A stretch of 64,000 nt of DNA from Ditylenchus dipsaci (taxonomy: Eukaryota; Nematoda; Chromadorea; Rhabditida; Anguinidae): NCBI GenBank assembly GCA_004194705.1, contig SADC01000029.1, positions 62,001 to 126,000 on the forward strand, given 5' to 3'. A model generated the notes under the pieces. The model was not told where the DNA came from. It saw nothing but the letters and a program-made list of their open reading frames with translations, and searched no databases. The translations under genes were made by a program, and so were the position numbers. Positions within the stretch are counted from its first letter, which is position 1, and each line of letters begins with the position of its first letter. Positions 1-11,373 of this stretch are shown one piece after another.

Positions 1-629
1 ACAAAAACCCAACTTTCTCTTGAAGTGGAGATTTAAAAGCTTAGAGAGGAAGCGGAAAGAATGAATAAGATCAGTTTCTTCGGCACGATTTTCAATCACA
101 TTTTCGAATTTAGTCATAAAATATTCAAGGAAGGTGTCTTCTTTCCGTTCCAAACTCTTCTGCATCACATTTTTTAGGTAATAGTGTTCGAAGTAGACTT
201 CCTGGACGATCTCAGCAAAATTAGCCTTCATCTGTTTGAAGTCATTGCCAAACCAATTGCCAAAGCTGGCGTAGATTACGGTGTAGTTGGCAAAAATGGT
301 TTTCAAGAACCCTTCTTTTTCATGATTTGAAGTTACTGTACTTGCCATTGGGTGCAAGAATGACCTTTCGGAAGAAGCGAATTGGTCTTTTAGTCTCTTG
401 CCTTCTGAGTCAACTTCCTCCTGTAGAAAGAAACAGAGCATGGTCGCATTCATAGTCTTGCACCAGCGACGAGGCATTGTGATAAGGAGGTTCTTGTTTT
501 TTTTCAGGAACTCCAAACAAAAAGAGATTTGTCCACAACTACGTCGCTACTTCTCAGCAATTCCTTGAAGTCATTCGCACCAACAAGAATCTTTGAAGAC
601 ACCCTATTGCGTTGACCGCTAGCGTTTCC
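1..629 (-). CDS. AAA-ATPase-like protein (PF09820 type), partial, one frame break
   Basis: Read on the minus strand, an exon opens after a TTTTTCAG acceptor at about 630-637 and runs off the left edge. It encodes ILVGANDFKELL, VVVDKSLFVW, then LLITMPRRWCKTMN, and later FANYTVIYASFGNWFGNDF and HSFRFLSKLLNLHFKRK. This order matches the AAA-ATPase-like family: a VDKS/T-x(2)-I block, a P-loop written RPRRFGK(S/T), an invariant hydrophobic block near YPVIYLDF, and FLS-x-LL before the Walker B aspartate, which would lie outside the window. The P-loop reads W-C-K-T where the family usually has F-G-K-T/S, so nucleotide binding is questionable. The frame changes once near 500-515, beside a run of eight A. 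The family call rests on remembered motif order, not on a search. Known members are often fused to a PD-(D/E)XK-like nuclease; no such domain is visible here. Confidence 0.62.
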
Positions 630-1100
630 CTGAAAAATTTGATTAAAATCAATTTTCATACAAGTACAGGATCTTTTTTTTTATTTCGAAATTGTTGTGT
701 TGTTCTCGCCGACAATATTTTTTTAGTATACAATATGAAAACACAATTTTCGAATTGGTCATTATGTGGTTCGAGCCTGGTCTAACCAGAGGTGATTAGC
801 GGAACAAAACTTAAACCACAGGGGAGACCAGGCAAAAATCGTGTCTTTGACACTGTGCACCTCAAAAATGTTGTCGGCGAGAAAATCGATCGGCTGAAAC
901 AGAAAACTGAAAAGCGCTCTAGAAAAAGTTACGACTATTTTGAAAGTTTCTTGATACAACCTATAAATTTTATGAAGAAATCGGAAAAAAAAATTAAAAT
1001 TACACGTAGATTTCAGAAAAAAAATGCATGGGTAGCTCTTTGTGTCTTACCGCTAAAATATCTAATGTGATTGGGTTGAAGAGGTGCTCGAACATCATTA

Positions 1101-1215
1101 ACTATAACACAGGACAGGCTGTGGTGTACCAACTATGCGTTTTGAGCAGAATTGCACGCAGATCACGATGGCTCAAAAAAAATCAGGGATTCGAACGGGT
1201 GAAAGAGCCTCCGAA
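1101..1215 (+). repeat. half copy of a TTAA-type foldback family
   Basis: This stretch (ATAACACAGGACAGGC, then a pyrimidine/purine pattern ending CGAACGGGTGAAAGAG) matches the left arm of the foldback at 57772-58188. No mirrored arm is seen nearby, so it is a truncated copy. Nothing coding is convincing in 640-1470. Confidence 0.5.
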
Positions 1216-1485
1216 ATTGTGTTATGAACTTTAAATTCTCTTTACCTTCTAGCTAATTTACAATTCTGACACCGAACTCGTGCTCAGTGTAGTCGATTGA
1301 ATTTAAAAGTGCTTTTAAAATATTGATGTCACTCTAAACTTTAAAATTTTGCTCGACACAATAAGCATTCAAATAGTAAATTTCGAGTTTTTTTTATCAA
1401 ATGTTTGACCCTACTCGGATAAAAACTCGGAGTGTAGTTCTATTATATGGATGGGGTTTGCATTTTGTATTATTGATTTGAGAAA

Positions 1486-2542
1486 AGCTGTAAGTGAATT
1501 GCAGCGGTAAAACTGTGAATTTCAACGGTAAATTAATTTTTTTTTTAACGGTATTTTCAAATTTGCCATAAAACAATGAATTCAACGGTAAAATTTGTGA
1601 AATTCAGCGGTAAATTTATCGTAAAGTCAACTTCACAGTCCGTTGCCTTATTTGTGTATCAATGTTTTTTGAATCGTTCAGGCAGAATCAACTTTAGCAC
1701 TATTTTAGATGCAATCTCAAGTCGGTCAAAGAAAGAGGCGAGGAGCGACGCGCGAATGGACGACTGTGAAAAAGTGCTCTAGTAAGGAAGACTCAGATGT
1801 GTGGATGGCTGAGAATGGAGGATCCTGGACATAGTATGATTAACCCGTTGTGTCTTTGATGTTGTTAATAATTTTTTTGTTTTAGCGATTCCGATAACAG
1901 CTCTAACAAGTTCACTGACCAATATACCAATGTGATCCACCAATGTGATCAATTCAACTGCAAGGCTGGCATGCGCATTCGTTACTTAATAGATCTTTCC
2001 GTTGCTTCGAAGGCATGGATCAAAACAACCGGAGAACACATGCCGGCTACATTTCCTGCACGTGCCCTGAGGGAATCATGGACGTCCTCTGCTAACACTC
2101 GCTCATGCTGATGGAGCCGAGAAACTGATCGATCCATTGCCGCAGCCACTGGAGAGAAGGAAGAAGAGAGGGATGAAAAGAAAGATTGGTCACACCCTAG
2201 AAAGAGTCTCAAAATTTGTTGTCTGGTTTAAATGTTTCTCTTTGTTATTGTTGTTTCTGAATAAAGGCAGTGCTGTGAGACAGGGATGTTTATTTTGCTT
2301 GCTGGTAATTAATATAAGGATTTCATCTGAAACAAAATTTATGCTTTGCGCCAACTATTTACTCTTGGGGTCATTTCTATGAGGCAACGGACTGTGAAGT
2401 TGACTTTACGATAAATTTACCGCTGAATTTCACAATTTACCGTTGAATTTCATTGTTTTATGGCAAATTTAAAAATACCGTTGAAAAAAAATTAATTTAC
2501 CGTTGAAATTTACAGTTTTACCGCTGCAATTCAATTTGAGCC
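1486..2542. mobile_element. foldback transposon with tandem-word termini, 9-bp duplication
   Basis: Inverted ends at about 1490-1645 and 2388-2535 carry repeats of a word like TTCAACGGTAAA/TTCAGCGGTAAA. The sequence TTTGAGAAA flanks both sides (1477-1485 and 2543-2551), as a target-site duplication would. The terminus contains TGAATTGCAGCGG on both sides. Between the arms is about 750 bp with a possible spliced reading frame: an open stretch at about 1708-1828, a donor-like GTATGATT, an acceptor-like TTTTAG near 1885 and a second open stretch of SDNSSNKFTDQ type. No family was recognised. A duplication of 9-10 bp suits a Mutator-like (MULE) origin; this is inference. Confidence 0.75.
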
Positions 2543-2552
2543 TTTGAGAAAA

Positions 2553-3782
2553 ATGTTTAAATATCTCGTAAGTAACATTCATAAGCTAAAATGATATTGG
2601 GATAGTCCACAAGTTCGCGGTTACTTATACACAAACCGTAAAATTTCTGCATGTGTTTCATTAGTTTTACTAATGCAAACTACTAGAGATTAACAGATGA
2701 GAGCCGTAATCAAAATTTACTGTATGTACTCAACACAAATTTTTCTATGGGTTTCGAAATTTCAAATTTGTGTTTTGAATTTTAATTTTGAAACCCATCA
2801 TAAAACTTTGTTCTAGTTTTTCTAACAAGTTTTTGGTTTTGTAACTCATCTGTCAATTTTGAATGATGGCCATCACTCAAATCTTGTAAAACGAGTGCAG
2901 AAAACTTGCTCGTTGTGTTTATCAAACGAGAACTTATCGACCAACCCAATATTAAAGCATTTTTGATACTTTCCTAAATAAAAAATCGAATATTTGGGAA
3001 AAAACATTTCGAACAAAATTCAAATTTTTGCCTTAGGGTACCAAGACGACTCAAGGTTTTGATCAAAATTTAGTCTAAAATTTTTTTAAATTTAGTTTTT
3101 CATGTAGGAAAGTGTCATGAAATAGCTTTGTTATCGTTTACAGCAAATGAAAATTACTTAGGAGACGTTTTACCACTATTTTTAAATTATTATAAAATGC
3201 GCCACCCGAAGTGCATAAGCACCGGCTTACCCTAATCCGAAGCCTAAAAATAAAGAATGGGCTGTTGGTACCAATCAACTTTCTTAAAACAGAGCACAAA
3301 CTAAGAATGGACTGTGAAAAGAAATTTTAATTAGAAACTTTGGATCAAAAAATAAAAAAATGTACGTGTAATTTTGACTAACTCTAATTGCTTTCAATGC
3401 AATTAATTACTACCTCGAAAACTTGCTTTCTTCTTGCGTCTCGAATTTCCAAACTGTCAAACTTTCCAGGCATATCCGATAGGCCATCCTTCAAACAGTC
3501 CATATCAGTCAGCTGTAAAAAATCAGTGAGTGATCTTAATTAAAAAAGTATTGAATGTGTATTATTTTTGTATTTTATATATAATTATTTAAAAATTTAT
3601 TTCACTTGAAAACATTCGTTTTAAAAACACCTAATGTTCGAAAAGAGAGTGCCTAATTATTGATTTTGTGTCAAAATTTAAAATTTTTGTATGAATGACT
3701 AACAAAATTAGAATCCTTGCAATTTTCTGATCTAAAATACTGATTTATTATTATTATTATTATTATTTAAATAAAAATAGTA
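2553..3782. other. gene-free stretch
   Basis: AT-rich sequence with short homopolymers and a TTA/ATT trinucleotide run at about 3747-3768. No gene, RNA or clear terminal inverted repeat was recognised. Confidence 0.6.
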
Positions 3783-3905
3783 CTATAGTCGAACCTGGAT
3801 ATAAGAGTAGACCTTGATTCGGTGGCCACAATGGAGGTGCGAGGTCGAGGTGGGAGGTCTTTGAGGTGGGAGGTCTTTGAGGTGTCGTAGCTCAGTCAGA
3901 TCTGT
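3783..3905 (+). repeat. pogo-like terminus, possible partner at 11.37 kb
   Basis: TAGTCGAACCTGGATATAAG followed by a block reading GGCCACAATGGAGGTG and G-rich GAGGT repeats. The same blocks occur inverted at 11164-11373, ending in GGTTCGATTGTA. The two may be the ends of one 7.6-kb element, now filled by later insertions, or two separate decayed copies. Confidence 0.4.
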
Positions 3906-4182
3906 CCTTTTCCTGATCTGTAAAGTTTTACCTATTTTCAAGGTCCGCTATTGAATAAAATAAACTTTCCCACTATTGGACTAGAAACTCATGGCCCTGG
4001 ACCCAGTGAGAAGGGAGAAAAATGAAAAAAAATGAGAAAATTCACTAATTCAATGTCAATATTTTTAATTGTTTTGAACAGAACGCGCTAACGCGCGTTG
4101 GACTGCATCTAGAGAGCTTTGTTCCAAAGCTCAAATTTAATAACTTTACGTTTTACACGTGCCCTTTATTGAGTATCTTGTC

Positions 4183-4633
4183 ATTTTTGGGTCAGCTTGT
4201 CATCTTTCTGGCCTTTTTAGCCCCTCTCGGCAATTTTCGCCCATTTAAGACATTTCAGGCATTTCGACCCTATTCCGGCATTTCGGCCCGTTTCGAGGAC
4301 TTTGACCCATCTCAGGTATCTTGACCCATTTAGAGCATTCGACCCATTTGAGCCTCTTCTGACCGTTTCCGGGCATTTCGGCCCTTTTCTGCCATTTTGT
4401 CCCTTTTCCGTGCCTTTTGGCCCATTCTGGAATTTCAGCCCATTCCGGCCCTTTTGGCCCTTTACGGCCAATTGCGCCCATTCTGGGCATTTTGGCCCGT
4501 TCCGGTCATTTTGGCCCTTTTCGGGCTTTTTTGACCATTCTGGCTATTTTGGCACGTTGCGGGCATTTTGGCCCATTTGGGGCATTTCGACCCATTTTGG
4601 CATATCGGTAATTTCAGGCAATCTGGCTTTTCT
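4183..4633 (+). repeat. degenerate minisatellite (about 20-22 bp unit)
   Basis: Many imperfect units of the form GGCATTTTGGCCCATTTC. The array continues in the same orientation at 8237-8440 on the other side of a transposon insertion, so it was one array before the insertion. Open frames on both strands here are products of the repeat and are not genes. Confidence 0.75.
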
Positions 4634-5446
4634 GGCTCATTGGCTCTAGGTGAATTCATCCAAGGTGAATTCATCCAAGGTGAATTCATCCAAGGTGAAT
4701 TCATCCAAGGTGAATTCATCCAAAGGTGAATTCATCCAAAGGTGAATTCATCCAACGGTGAATTCATCCAATTTTTTGTCCCGACACGATTTCTTTTTAA
4801 ATACGGTATGAAATTCTGTTTTCTCGTCAGTGTTTGTGTTGTTGCATTGTTTGTTGCGGTTGTTCGTGTTTTTTATGATCTCTTTAAAGGGGCATAGCCG
4901 TGCCCGACACGGAGAAAAGGCGCGGACCAGCACTATTTTTTCTTTCTAGATCAAGTTTTACATGCGTTTTTATCCAGATTTTTGAAGTTTTCTTTCTAGT
5001 TTTTTAACTATATTATAAGGTCATCAATATTAGATTTGTCGCAAAACGAGTGAAAAATGGGGCGATTCAAAAAAAATTGCTGGTCCAGGCCTTAACTTTT
5101 TGAAATGCACGGATATGCTCTTTTAATTTATTCACTAGAAAAGGCGCTCCGGCCAAAAGCCGGTGCTAGAACTTTCGGGTGCCACATGTGCCTTAACCGG
5201 AAACGGTAAATTCGCCGACAGTAAATTCGCCGATACGAATTCGCCGACAGGTAAATTCGCCGACAACCTTTCAATTTCTCACTAGGGTACGTGGTTATGC
5301 TTGAATACACTAAAAATATAAGATTTGAACATAGTTTTTTAACTGGGGGTAACTGGGCAAAAATAAGGTATGCGCCCGAGTGGGTTCGAACTAGCAACCT
5401 CTACATCACCCCTTTAGAAACGCTCAGGACTCCATTCCGTAGTGAC

Positions 5447-6383
5447 CAGGGTGGTAACCTCAGCCGGCTGACTTCAGCCGGCTGAGGTTAAACTCAGCCA
5501 TCAGCCGGCTGAGGCTGAGGCTGATGGCTGAGGTAGAAATTTCGGCCCGGCTGACGGCTGAGGCTGAGGAAAATTTTCAGACCTCAGCCGGCTGAGGCTG
5601 AGGCTGATGGCTGAGGTAAAAATTTCGGCCCGGCTGACGGCTGAGGCTGAGGAAAATTTTCAGACCTCAGCCGGCTGAGGCTGAGGCTGACGGCTGAGGA
5701 ATTTTTTTAGACCTGGCAGACGGCTGAGGCAGAAAAATTTTTCAAAATTTTCTTAACAGAAAGAATTTTAAGCTTAACTTTTTGTCTTAAAAGCTTTGAA
5801 ATTTCCAATTTTTTATAGTAATAATGCCATCAGGTAGCGCTGCAATTCTGGTTTCTTACAAAATTATATCTATTGCATTCTCTTAAAAATTGTAAACAGC
5901 AGGACCAAAGCATAAGGGGGGTCAGAAAAGTAATTCAGTTCGTAACTTTAACTTATTATTTTACATTTCGTAACGTTATGCAATAATTGATACTTTATCA
6001 GTAACCAGAATCGCACAGCTACTTAATGGTGTCATCATTTTTGAAAAAAAATAGAAGAATACGAATTTAATTTCACAAAATTGAAATTCGCACAAAAAAG
6101 ACTTTTTTTCACCAAACATAAGTCATTTTACTCAAAAGCCAGCTTTGTCTATTTTATGGCTACTTATACACAAACCAATAAATTGTTAATTTAATAGTTT
6201 TATATTACAGCCGGCTGAGCTCGAACTCAGCCCTGAGGTTAACTCAGCCATCAGCCGGCTGAGGCTGATGGCTGAGGTAAAAATTTTGGCACGGCTGACG
6301 GCTGAGGCTGAGGAAAATTTTCAGACCTCAGCCGGCTGAGGCTGAGGCTGATGGCTGAGGTAATCGTCGAGTATACCACCCTG
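5447..6383. mobile_element. hAT-like foldback with AGCCGGCTGAGGCTG repeats, exact 8-bp duplication
   Basis: The ends read CAGGGTGGTA on both sides when read inward, typical of hAT-type termini, and GTAGTGAC flanks exactly (5439-5446 and 6384-6391). Subterminal blocks at 5455-5740 and 6210-6365 are tandem AGCCGGCTGAGGCTG/TGATGGCTGAGG units. The core (5740-6200) is AT-rich with no recognised gene. It interrupts one arm of an older foldback that spans about 5345-6793. Confidence 0.82.
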
Positions 6384-6429
6384 GTAGTGACCAAACTAAG
6401 TGATCGTCCACTTGGATCAAAAATTTTTT

Positions 6430-6680
6430 TTAACGTTTTCGAGTTCCAAAGCAGTTTTTCTGCACTAATTTCACTATGCTGAAGATGGTTTGACAGTGGT
6501 AAAATCACGTTTTATCAAGAATTTTTGAGTTATTGCCAACGATTGATTTATCAAAATAATAGTTTAGCAAAAACTCAAAAATTTATCAAAAAACGTGATT
6601 TTACCACTGTCAAACCATCTTCAGCATAGTGAAATTAGTGCAGATAAGTTGTTTTGGAACCCAAAAACGTAAGAAAAAGA
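6430..6680. repeat. inner palindrome of an older foldback (about 5345-6793)
   Basis: 6430-6530 and 6540-6680 are near reverse complements (GAAGATGGTTTGACAGTGG against CCACTGTCAAACCATCTTC). The outer arms, interrupted by the hAT-like insertion, continue at 5345-5446 and 6700-6793. Confidence 0.7.
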
Positions 6681-6792
6681 ATTTTCGATCCAAGTGACGA
6701 CCACTTGGTTTGGTTGGTCACACTGGATGATGGATTCTTAGTGATTCTGGGGTGATGTAGAGTTGCTGGTTCGGCATCCACCTGGGCGCATA

Positions 6793-6965
6793 CAGTCGAG
6801 TCTCGATTTAACGTACCCCAATTTAACGTACTCTTCGATTTAACGTACCCTAGGGCCGATTCCTCCAATAATAAACTCCGTCAAATTTACCCCCAATATA
6901 ACGTACCCCTCGATTTACGTACCCCTGGCGGTCCCCAGGGGGTACGTTAAATCGAGACTCGACTG
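6793..6965. mobile_element. pogo-like MITE, TA duplication
   Basis: Ends CAGTCGAGTCTCGATTTAAC are perfect inverted repeats, with TA on each side (6791-6792, 6966-6967). Inside the left end the word CGATTTAACGTACCC recurs three or more times, as subterminal binding-site repeats often do. It is 173 bp long and non-coding. Confidence 0.85.
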
Positions 6966-7539
6966 TACCTTTTTTACCATAGTTTAAGATATAAAAGACA
7001 AGCGTTGACTTTTCAGGTCCTCTGGGTGATTATACCCCTACTCTGGAGTTACCTGGATATCAACCTGTCCACGTGGTAGCCGTCCCAGGTTAAATTTTGG
7101 GTAGGTGAAATCGCGTTTTTGGTTGTATCAAGGCATAATTCCTCACACAATTTTAAGTTAGAAAAATGGTTTATTTTTTATTCTTGAAAATTTCAATTAT
7201 TTAGGCCATCCACGCGGATATCCACCTGACCAGAGGTACCCACCGCACTTTTCGGGGTTTGCGTGAGTGAATATTCATTTTGGTCCTAAAAAACCTAATT
7301 GGTGAAGTACCCCAATATAAAATATTTCACCTTACTTTACACCTGGTTTCAGTTTTGACTTACACCTTTCTATAAGCTACAGATGGGATCGTTACCGAGG
7401 GTGTAGCTCGTAGAGAAGGTTGACTTAGTACTTCGGTTCTAAGAAAATATCAGTTTTGGTATAATCATTGGTATAGTTGTCGGCGAATTTACCTGTCGGC
7501 GAATTCGTGTCGGCGAATTTACCTAGAGCCGCCTTAGCC

Positions 7540-8110
7540 CGGTTAGCCCCCCCCCCCCTGATGCGTGCTTGCTCCTGGGCACTCGCTTCTAGGTACTACC
7601 TCTTTAGTACTGCCTCTTAGTACCCCTACTTGAGACACTCCATCTGAGTGCCACTACCTGAAATAACTACGTGTTGGGCATGACGACCTGGGTGACGCTA
7701 CCTGTATAAATGTATGTTCACATCTGGGTACCACTTCCTTCGTAGCCCCATCTCGGTATCCTCTCCTGGATACTCCCTGTGGTGTCGCAGCTGCATTGTC
7801 GCTTTTCGTTAAGTGTTTACGGTTGGGCCAAATACGGATGGCTCGGGTGTACCAACGTGGTGTAGGGTCCATCCTGGTGCTTCGTCGTCCATCCTAACGG
7901 TACAAGTTATTCACATGGTTTAAGGGCCATTTTTGGTGGGTTCGGGTGCATTTTCGTGGATCTTGGTCTATCATGGTGGTTGGGCCATAGCTACCATACC
8001 TGCACTCTTATGAAAAATTGTATAAAAAAAAATGTTTAGAATTGTATCAATTGGTTGGTATGTCAATAGCAATAGAATAGGCGGAACGAAAAATATTTAA
8101 AGAAAACGTG
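7540..8110. other. word-like degenerate sequence without a gene
   Basis: Starts with a C run and continues with loosely repeated ACCTGGGTAC/TACCTGGATA-like words, similar in texture to 7020-7260. No gene or clear inverted end was found. It lies inside the 4642-8236 composite element. Confidence 0.45.
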
Positions 8111-8236
8111 TCAAGACAAAAAATGGGATGAATTCACCGTTGATGAATTCACCTTGGATGAATTCACCTTTGGATGAATTCACCTTGGATGAATTCACCT
8201 TGGATGAATTCACCTTGGATGAATTCACCGTCGCCC

Positions 8237-8440
8237 GGCTCATTATGGCCCATATTGCGCATTTTTGCCCATTTCAGGCATTTCGGCCCATTTTGGCATC
8301 TTTCTGGTATTCTGATTCCATCTCTGGCCTTTTTCATGCAATTTGACCCTTTTTAGGTATTTGAGCTCATCTTAAAACGTTTTGGCCCCATTTTTACTAC
8401 GGCATTCGGTCATTTTCGGAAAATTGACCCATTTTGGCGG
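8237..8440 (+). repeat. continuation of the GGCATTTTGGCCC minisatellite
   Basis: Same orientation and unit as 4183-4633; the separation is due to the intervening transposon. Confidence 0.65.
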
Positions 8441-8529
8441 TAATTTGAATTTTAAATATCAAAAGTGAAAAATTCTGTTTGAAAAATTTAAAAACGTTTG
8501 TTCTTAAAATTTTTCAGCACCAAAAGTTA

Positions 8530-11077
8530 TGCCTAGTTCACAATGGTGGACTGCAGTCGCCACCCTCAGTCCGGACTTACAATCCGCAGTGAGGGTGGCG
8601 ACTGTTGTGTGTTCACAATAGGAATGTTAGAGTGCGGACTTACAATCCGCACTGAGTGAGGATTGTTTTTTCATTTGAAGTGAGGATTGTTTTTAATTGA
8701 AGTGAGGATTGTTGTTCATTTTGGATAGGATGTCTTTTCAAAAGACTATATTTTTTGATCCAATTAAGATTTAGCCATCGAATTTGTGACATCCATATTT
8801 TTTTCTGTACTCTCACTTCATTCTCTTACGTTTCTAGTGCGATTTTAGAACAATGCAAACAAAGCAGGAAATGAAAGAGGATCTAATGATGATCTAGCAA
8901 CGCGAAATTCAGATCATCATTCATCATTCAGAAAGTTCGAGAAAATGTATGCCTCTACGACCTTCTCACGACGACTACCAAATAACGTCAAGAAATCAAA
9001 TTTGTGGACTTCGATTGCTCTAAACCTTGGATTATCTGGTCAAAATTGCCCCATTACTATAACTTTTAATTTCTCCTACGAAGAGCTTCGTTATCAGCTA
9101 GCCAGGCATACTCGACATGGTTAATGAATGTGGAGGATCCGTTTTGATTTGCCGGAGGTTTACAAGCTTACACGTTCAAAGCTGAGGTGAGCTTGCATGT
9201 ATTTGTGTATCTTTTATCGTTTGTTTTTCAGATGCGAGCTTTTTTCGGATCGAAAAACTGGCGTCGCGCTATTTAGCTCTGACAATAGTCTCCGTACTGC
9301 TGCATCGTGCAAGTATCTGGCTGTAGATGCTACATTCGAAGTCTGCTCTAAAAGCTTAACTTGACCATACACGGCTTGGTTAGTTATATTTACTTGCTTT
9401 TTTCATTATCTAACTAATTTTTTTTCAGTATTCCGGGAAAAACGCTGGTGAGTGGATTCATTGGCCTTCGCTTTGATGGAGAAGAAAGAAGCAGCTAGCT
9501 ATGAAATGATCTTCAATGCTATCAAGGAACAATGGAATCGACTAGCGGTTTGGACTGTTTTCGCCTGATGCTCATGGATTTTGAAGATTCTGTGGTGAAA
9601 GCGGCAGCTGCAGCGTTGGGGATAGAGGTTAGATAGAGCGTGCAAAAACTGAGGTTATTTCAGATTATATAATACTGCCTCTGCTGATTTATTATGCCTT
9701 ATTCAGGGAGTATTCTGATTTTATGGCCGGGTAGATAGGTATCAAAATGGCGCCGCTAGAATGGTCATATATAACTCCGGAGGTATGAAAATGACCTATC
9801 GTTCGTCGAATTGACAATTTAATTTTTTTTAAGGTCTTTCAAAACAAAAAGTGGAAGCAATTGTGGAATTTTCGCCTGCGCTTTCGCCGAGCACATCACC
9901 AGCATGCCTCAATCACCTTCGACCAAGAAGATATGAAAGGTTATCGAAAGAAAATTCTCAAACAAATTCATGGAGGATAACTTATCTTGAATTTTTAGTT
10001 TGCAGTTGTCATTGTTTAGTTATAAAGCATGACATTAACGAAAAATATTGGGCTGAAAAGTAGGAACAGCGGTTACGACTGAAAGTTTTAAAAAAATATC
10101 TAGACCAAGTCTGGAACACTTCTTTTCACTAAAAAGAGAAAAGATAGATTAAAAAACGTTTCTAGGTGGTGTGGGATAATTTGGGATTGTTGGGGTGGTT
10201 TAGGGTTATTTGGGGTGGTTTAAAAAGGTTCGGGTGTTTAACTCGTTTACAAAATTTAATGGTCTCTCAGTGCGAACAAACTATTTTATTCATCCAAAAA
10301 TCATGTGCTGAAAAACGGCTTGTTGAGACCAAAATGCTATTTCGACTAACAGAATCTTCAATACCTCAGACTGGTACCCACTCCAAAGAGTTCGACCCCA
10401 AATGTTAGAGAATTATTCTCAATTAGCATAAAATCAATTCTATTGGCCAAAAATGATTCCCTAAGTACGTTAGGAAAGATAAAAAAAGTTAGTTTCTCTG
10501 GTCAAATTTCAGGCTGTACTCATGTTGTCCAGCTGGACAAATTGACTCGTGAACCTACATGTTACCTACATGTAAATTTTGGACATTTTTTCTCATTTTT
10601 AAAGAAATCAACATTGCAATAGAACATAATGATCGAGAAAAAATTCTACATACACAATTCACACTTTACCATCCTGAGTGTGGATTGTAAGTGTGGATGT
10701 GTGAGTGAGGATTGTAATCTTTTTTGCAATTTTTGATTCGCAAAATTATTATGCGATCCTTAATGTTTTGGTACCAAAATGTTGCTCTGGAACTTAGCTT
10801 CATTTTGGTTATAAGAGCAATACAGAAACTAATAAAAAAAAATAAAAATAAAACACCGTGAATAGTTTTGGATGAGAGTGGCGACTGCAGTCCGCACTCA
10901 AATTGTAACAATCCACAGTCGCCACCCCGGACTGCAGTCTTCATTGTGAACACACAACAGTCCACAGTCCTCACTGCGGACTGCAATCCTGAGTGGCGAC
11001 TGTGGATTGTTGTGTGTTCACCAATGGAGACTGCAGTTCCTGGGTGGCGACTGCAGTCCTCCATTGTGAACAACGCA
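8530..11077. mobile_element. PIF/Harbinger element carrying MULE-like sequence, 3-bp duplication TTA
   Basis: Ends TGCCTAGTTCACAATGG and TGCGTTGTTCACAATGG are inverted and continue into GACTGCAGTCGCCACC. TTA flanks both sides (8527-8529, 11078-11080), the 3-bp duplication expected of PIF/Harbinger. Both subterminal regions, and a conserved internal block at about 8830-9060, match the second element at 11478-15255. The middle (about 9060-10080) does not: instead of a Harbinger transposase it holds a decayed MULE-type transposase. Confidence 0.82.
9225..9640 (+). pseudogene. MULE-type DDE transposase fragment
   Basis: Broken reading frames give YLAVDATFEVCSKS (about 9314-9355), then after a TTTTTTTTCAG-like intron end IPGKTLVSGFIGLRFDGEE, YEMIFNAIKEQWNRLA and FRLMLMDFEDSVVKAAAAAL. 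The V-D-A-T-F and M-D-F-E motifs, and the YxMxFxxI block between them, fit the first and second catalytic aspartates of animal MULE transposases. There are stops and frame changes, for example after CSKSLT and near 9475. No catalytic glutamate segment was found downstream. It sits inside Harbinger ends, so it was either captured or is an older nested insertion. Confidence 0.6.
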
Positions 11078-11239
11078 TTAGGCCCAAAACAACACAAACC
11101 TTCGATCTTTTCAGCACCTAAAAATTTTGGGTCTTGGCGGGGAGAAAATTTGGAAAATTAAATTTTGAATCGGCTCTCGCACCTCGCATCTCCCAGCTCG
11201 CACCTCGACCTCGCATCTCACACCTCCATTGTGGCCAAG

Positions 11240-11373
11240 GCATGAGACCGGCAAAAGGTGCTCTTATATTGGGATGATTTTGAGTGAAATAGCACTTATC
11301 GGGACCGGACTAAGGTGTTCTTTATATAAGGTTGCTCTCAACCGAAATGCTCTTATAGCCAGGTTCGATTGTA
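11240..11373 (-). repeat. pogo-like terminus
   Basis: Read on the minus strand it begins CAATCGAACCTGGCTATAAG next to TA, then runs into words such as AAGAACACCTTAG and TATAAGAGCACC. It resembles the end at 3783. Confidence 0.45.

Larger units (their letters stand above)
5201..7531. mobile_element. nested foldback with GTAAATTCGCCGACA-word ends
   Basis: Inverted word arrays lie at 5201-5272 and 7477-7524 (GGTAAATTCGCCGACA against TGTCGGCGAATTTACC). Flanks CCTTAACCGG (5191-5200) and CCTTAGCCCGG (from 7532) are similar and may be an eroded target duplication. It lies wholly inside the 4642-8236 element. Exact ends are uncertain by about 10 bp. Confidence 0.6.
4642..8236. mobile_element. composite foldback with GGTGAATTCATCCAA-word ends, exact 8-bp duplication
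   Basis: The left end (4642-4775) and right end (8115-8236) are inverted arrays of a 13-16 bp word, GGTGAATTCATCCAA, followed on both sides by matching unique sequence containing TTTTTTGTC and GACACG. GGCTCATT flanks the element exactly (4634-4641 and 8237-8244). The element sits inside the minisatellite described at 4183. Its outermost bases are GGCTCTAGG and, read inward from the other side, GGGCGACGG. The interior is mostly later insertions (see 5201, 5447 and 6793). No transposase was recognised. Confidence 0.8.

Noticed and set aside
4217..4719. Overlapping open frames on both strands rich in G, K, P and F
   Set aside because: They come from the 20-22 bp minisatellite and the word array; open in several frames at once and with no family resemblance.
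4652..4770. CRISPR-like regular repeats (also 8120-8230, 54841-54918, 55530-55632)
   Set aside because: Units are contiguous with no unique spacers, occur as inverted pairs at transposon ends with target duplications, and the genes here are eukaryotic with introns.
5341..6795. Pair of tRNA-derived SINEs in opposite orientation (GGTTCGAA-like box)
   Set aside because: The two sequences are the mirrored arms of one foldback interrupted by a hAT-like insertion; no A box fits.
10666..11161. Long frames on both strands at Harbinger 3' ends (also 14830-15247)
   Set aside because: Same sequence in both elements, generated by subterminal inverted repeats; not protein-like.
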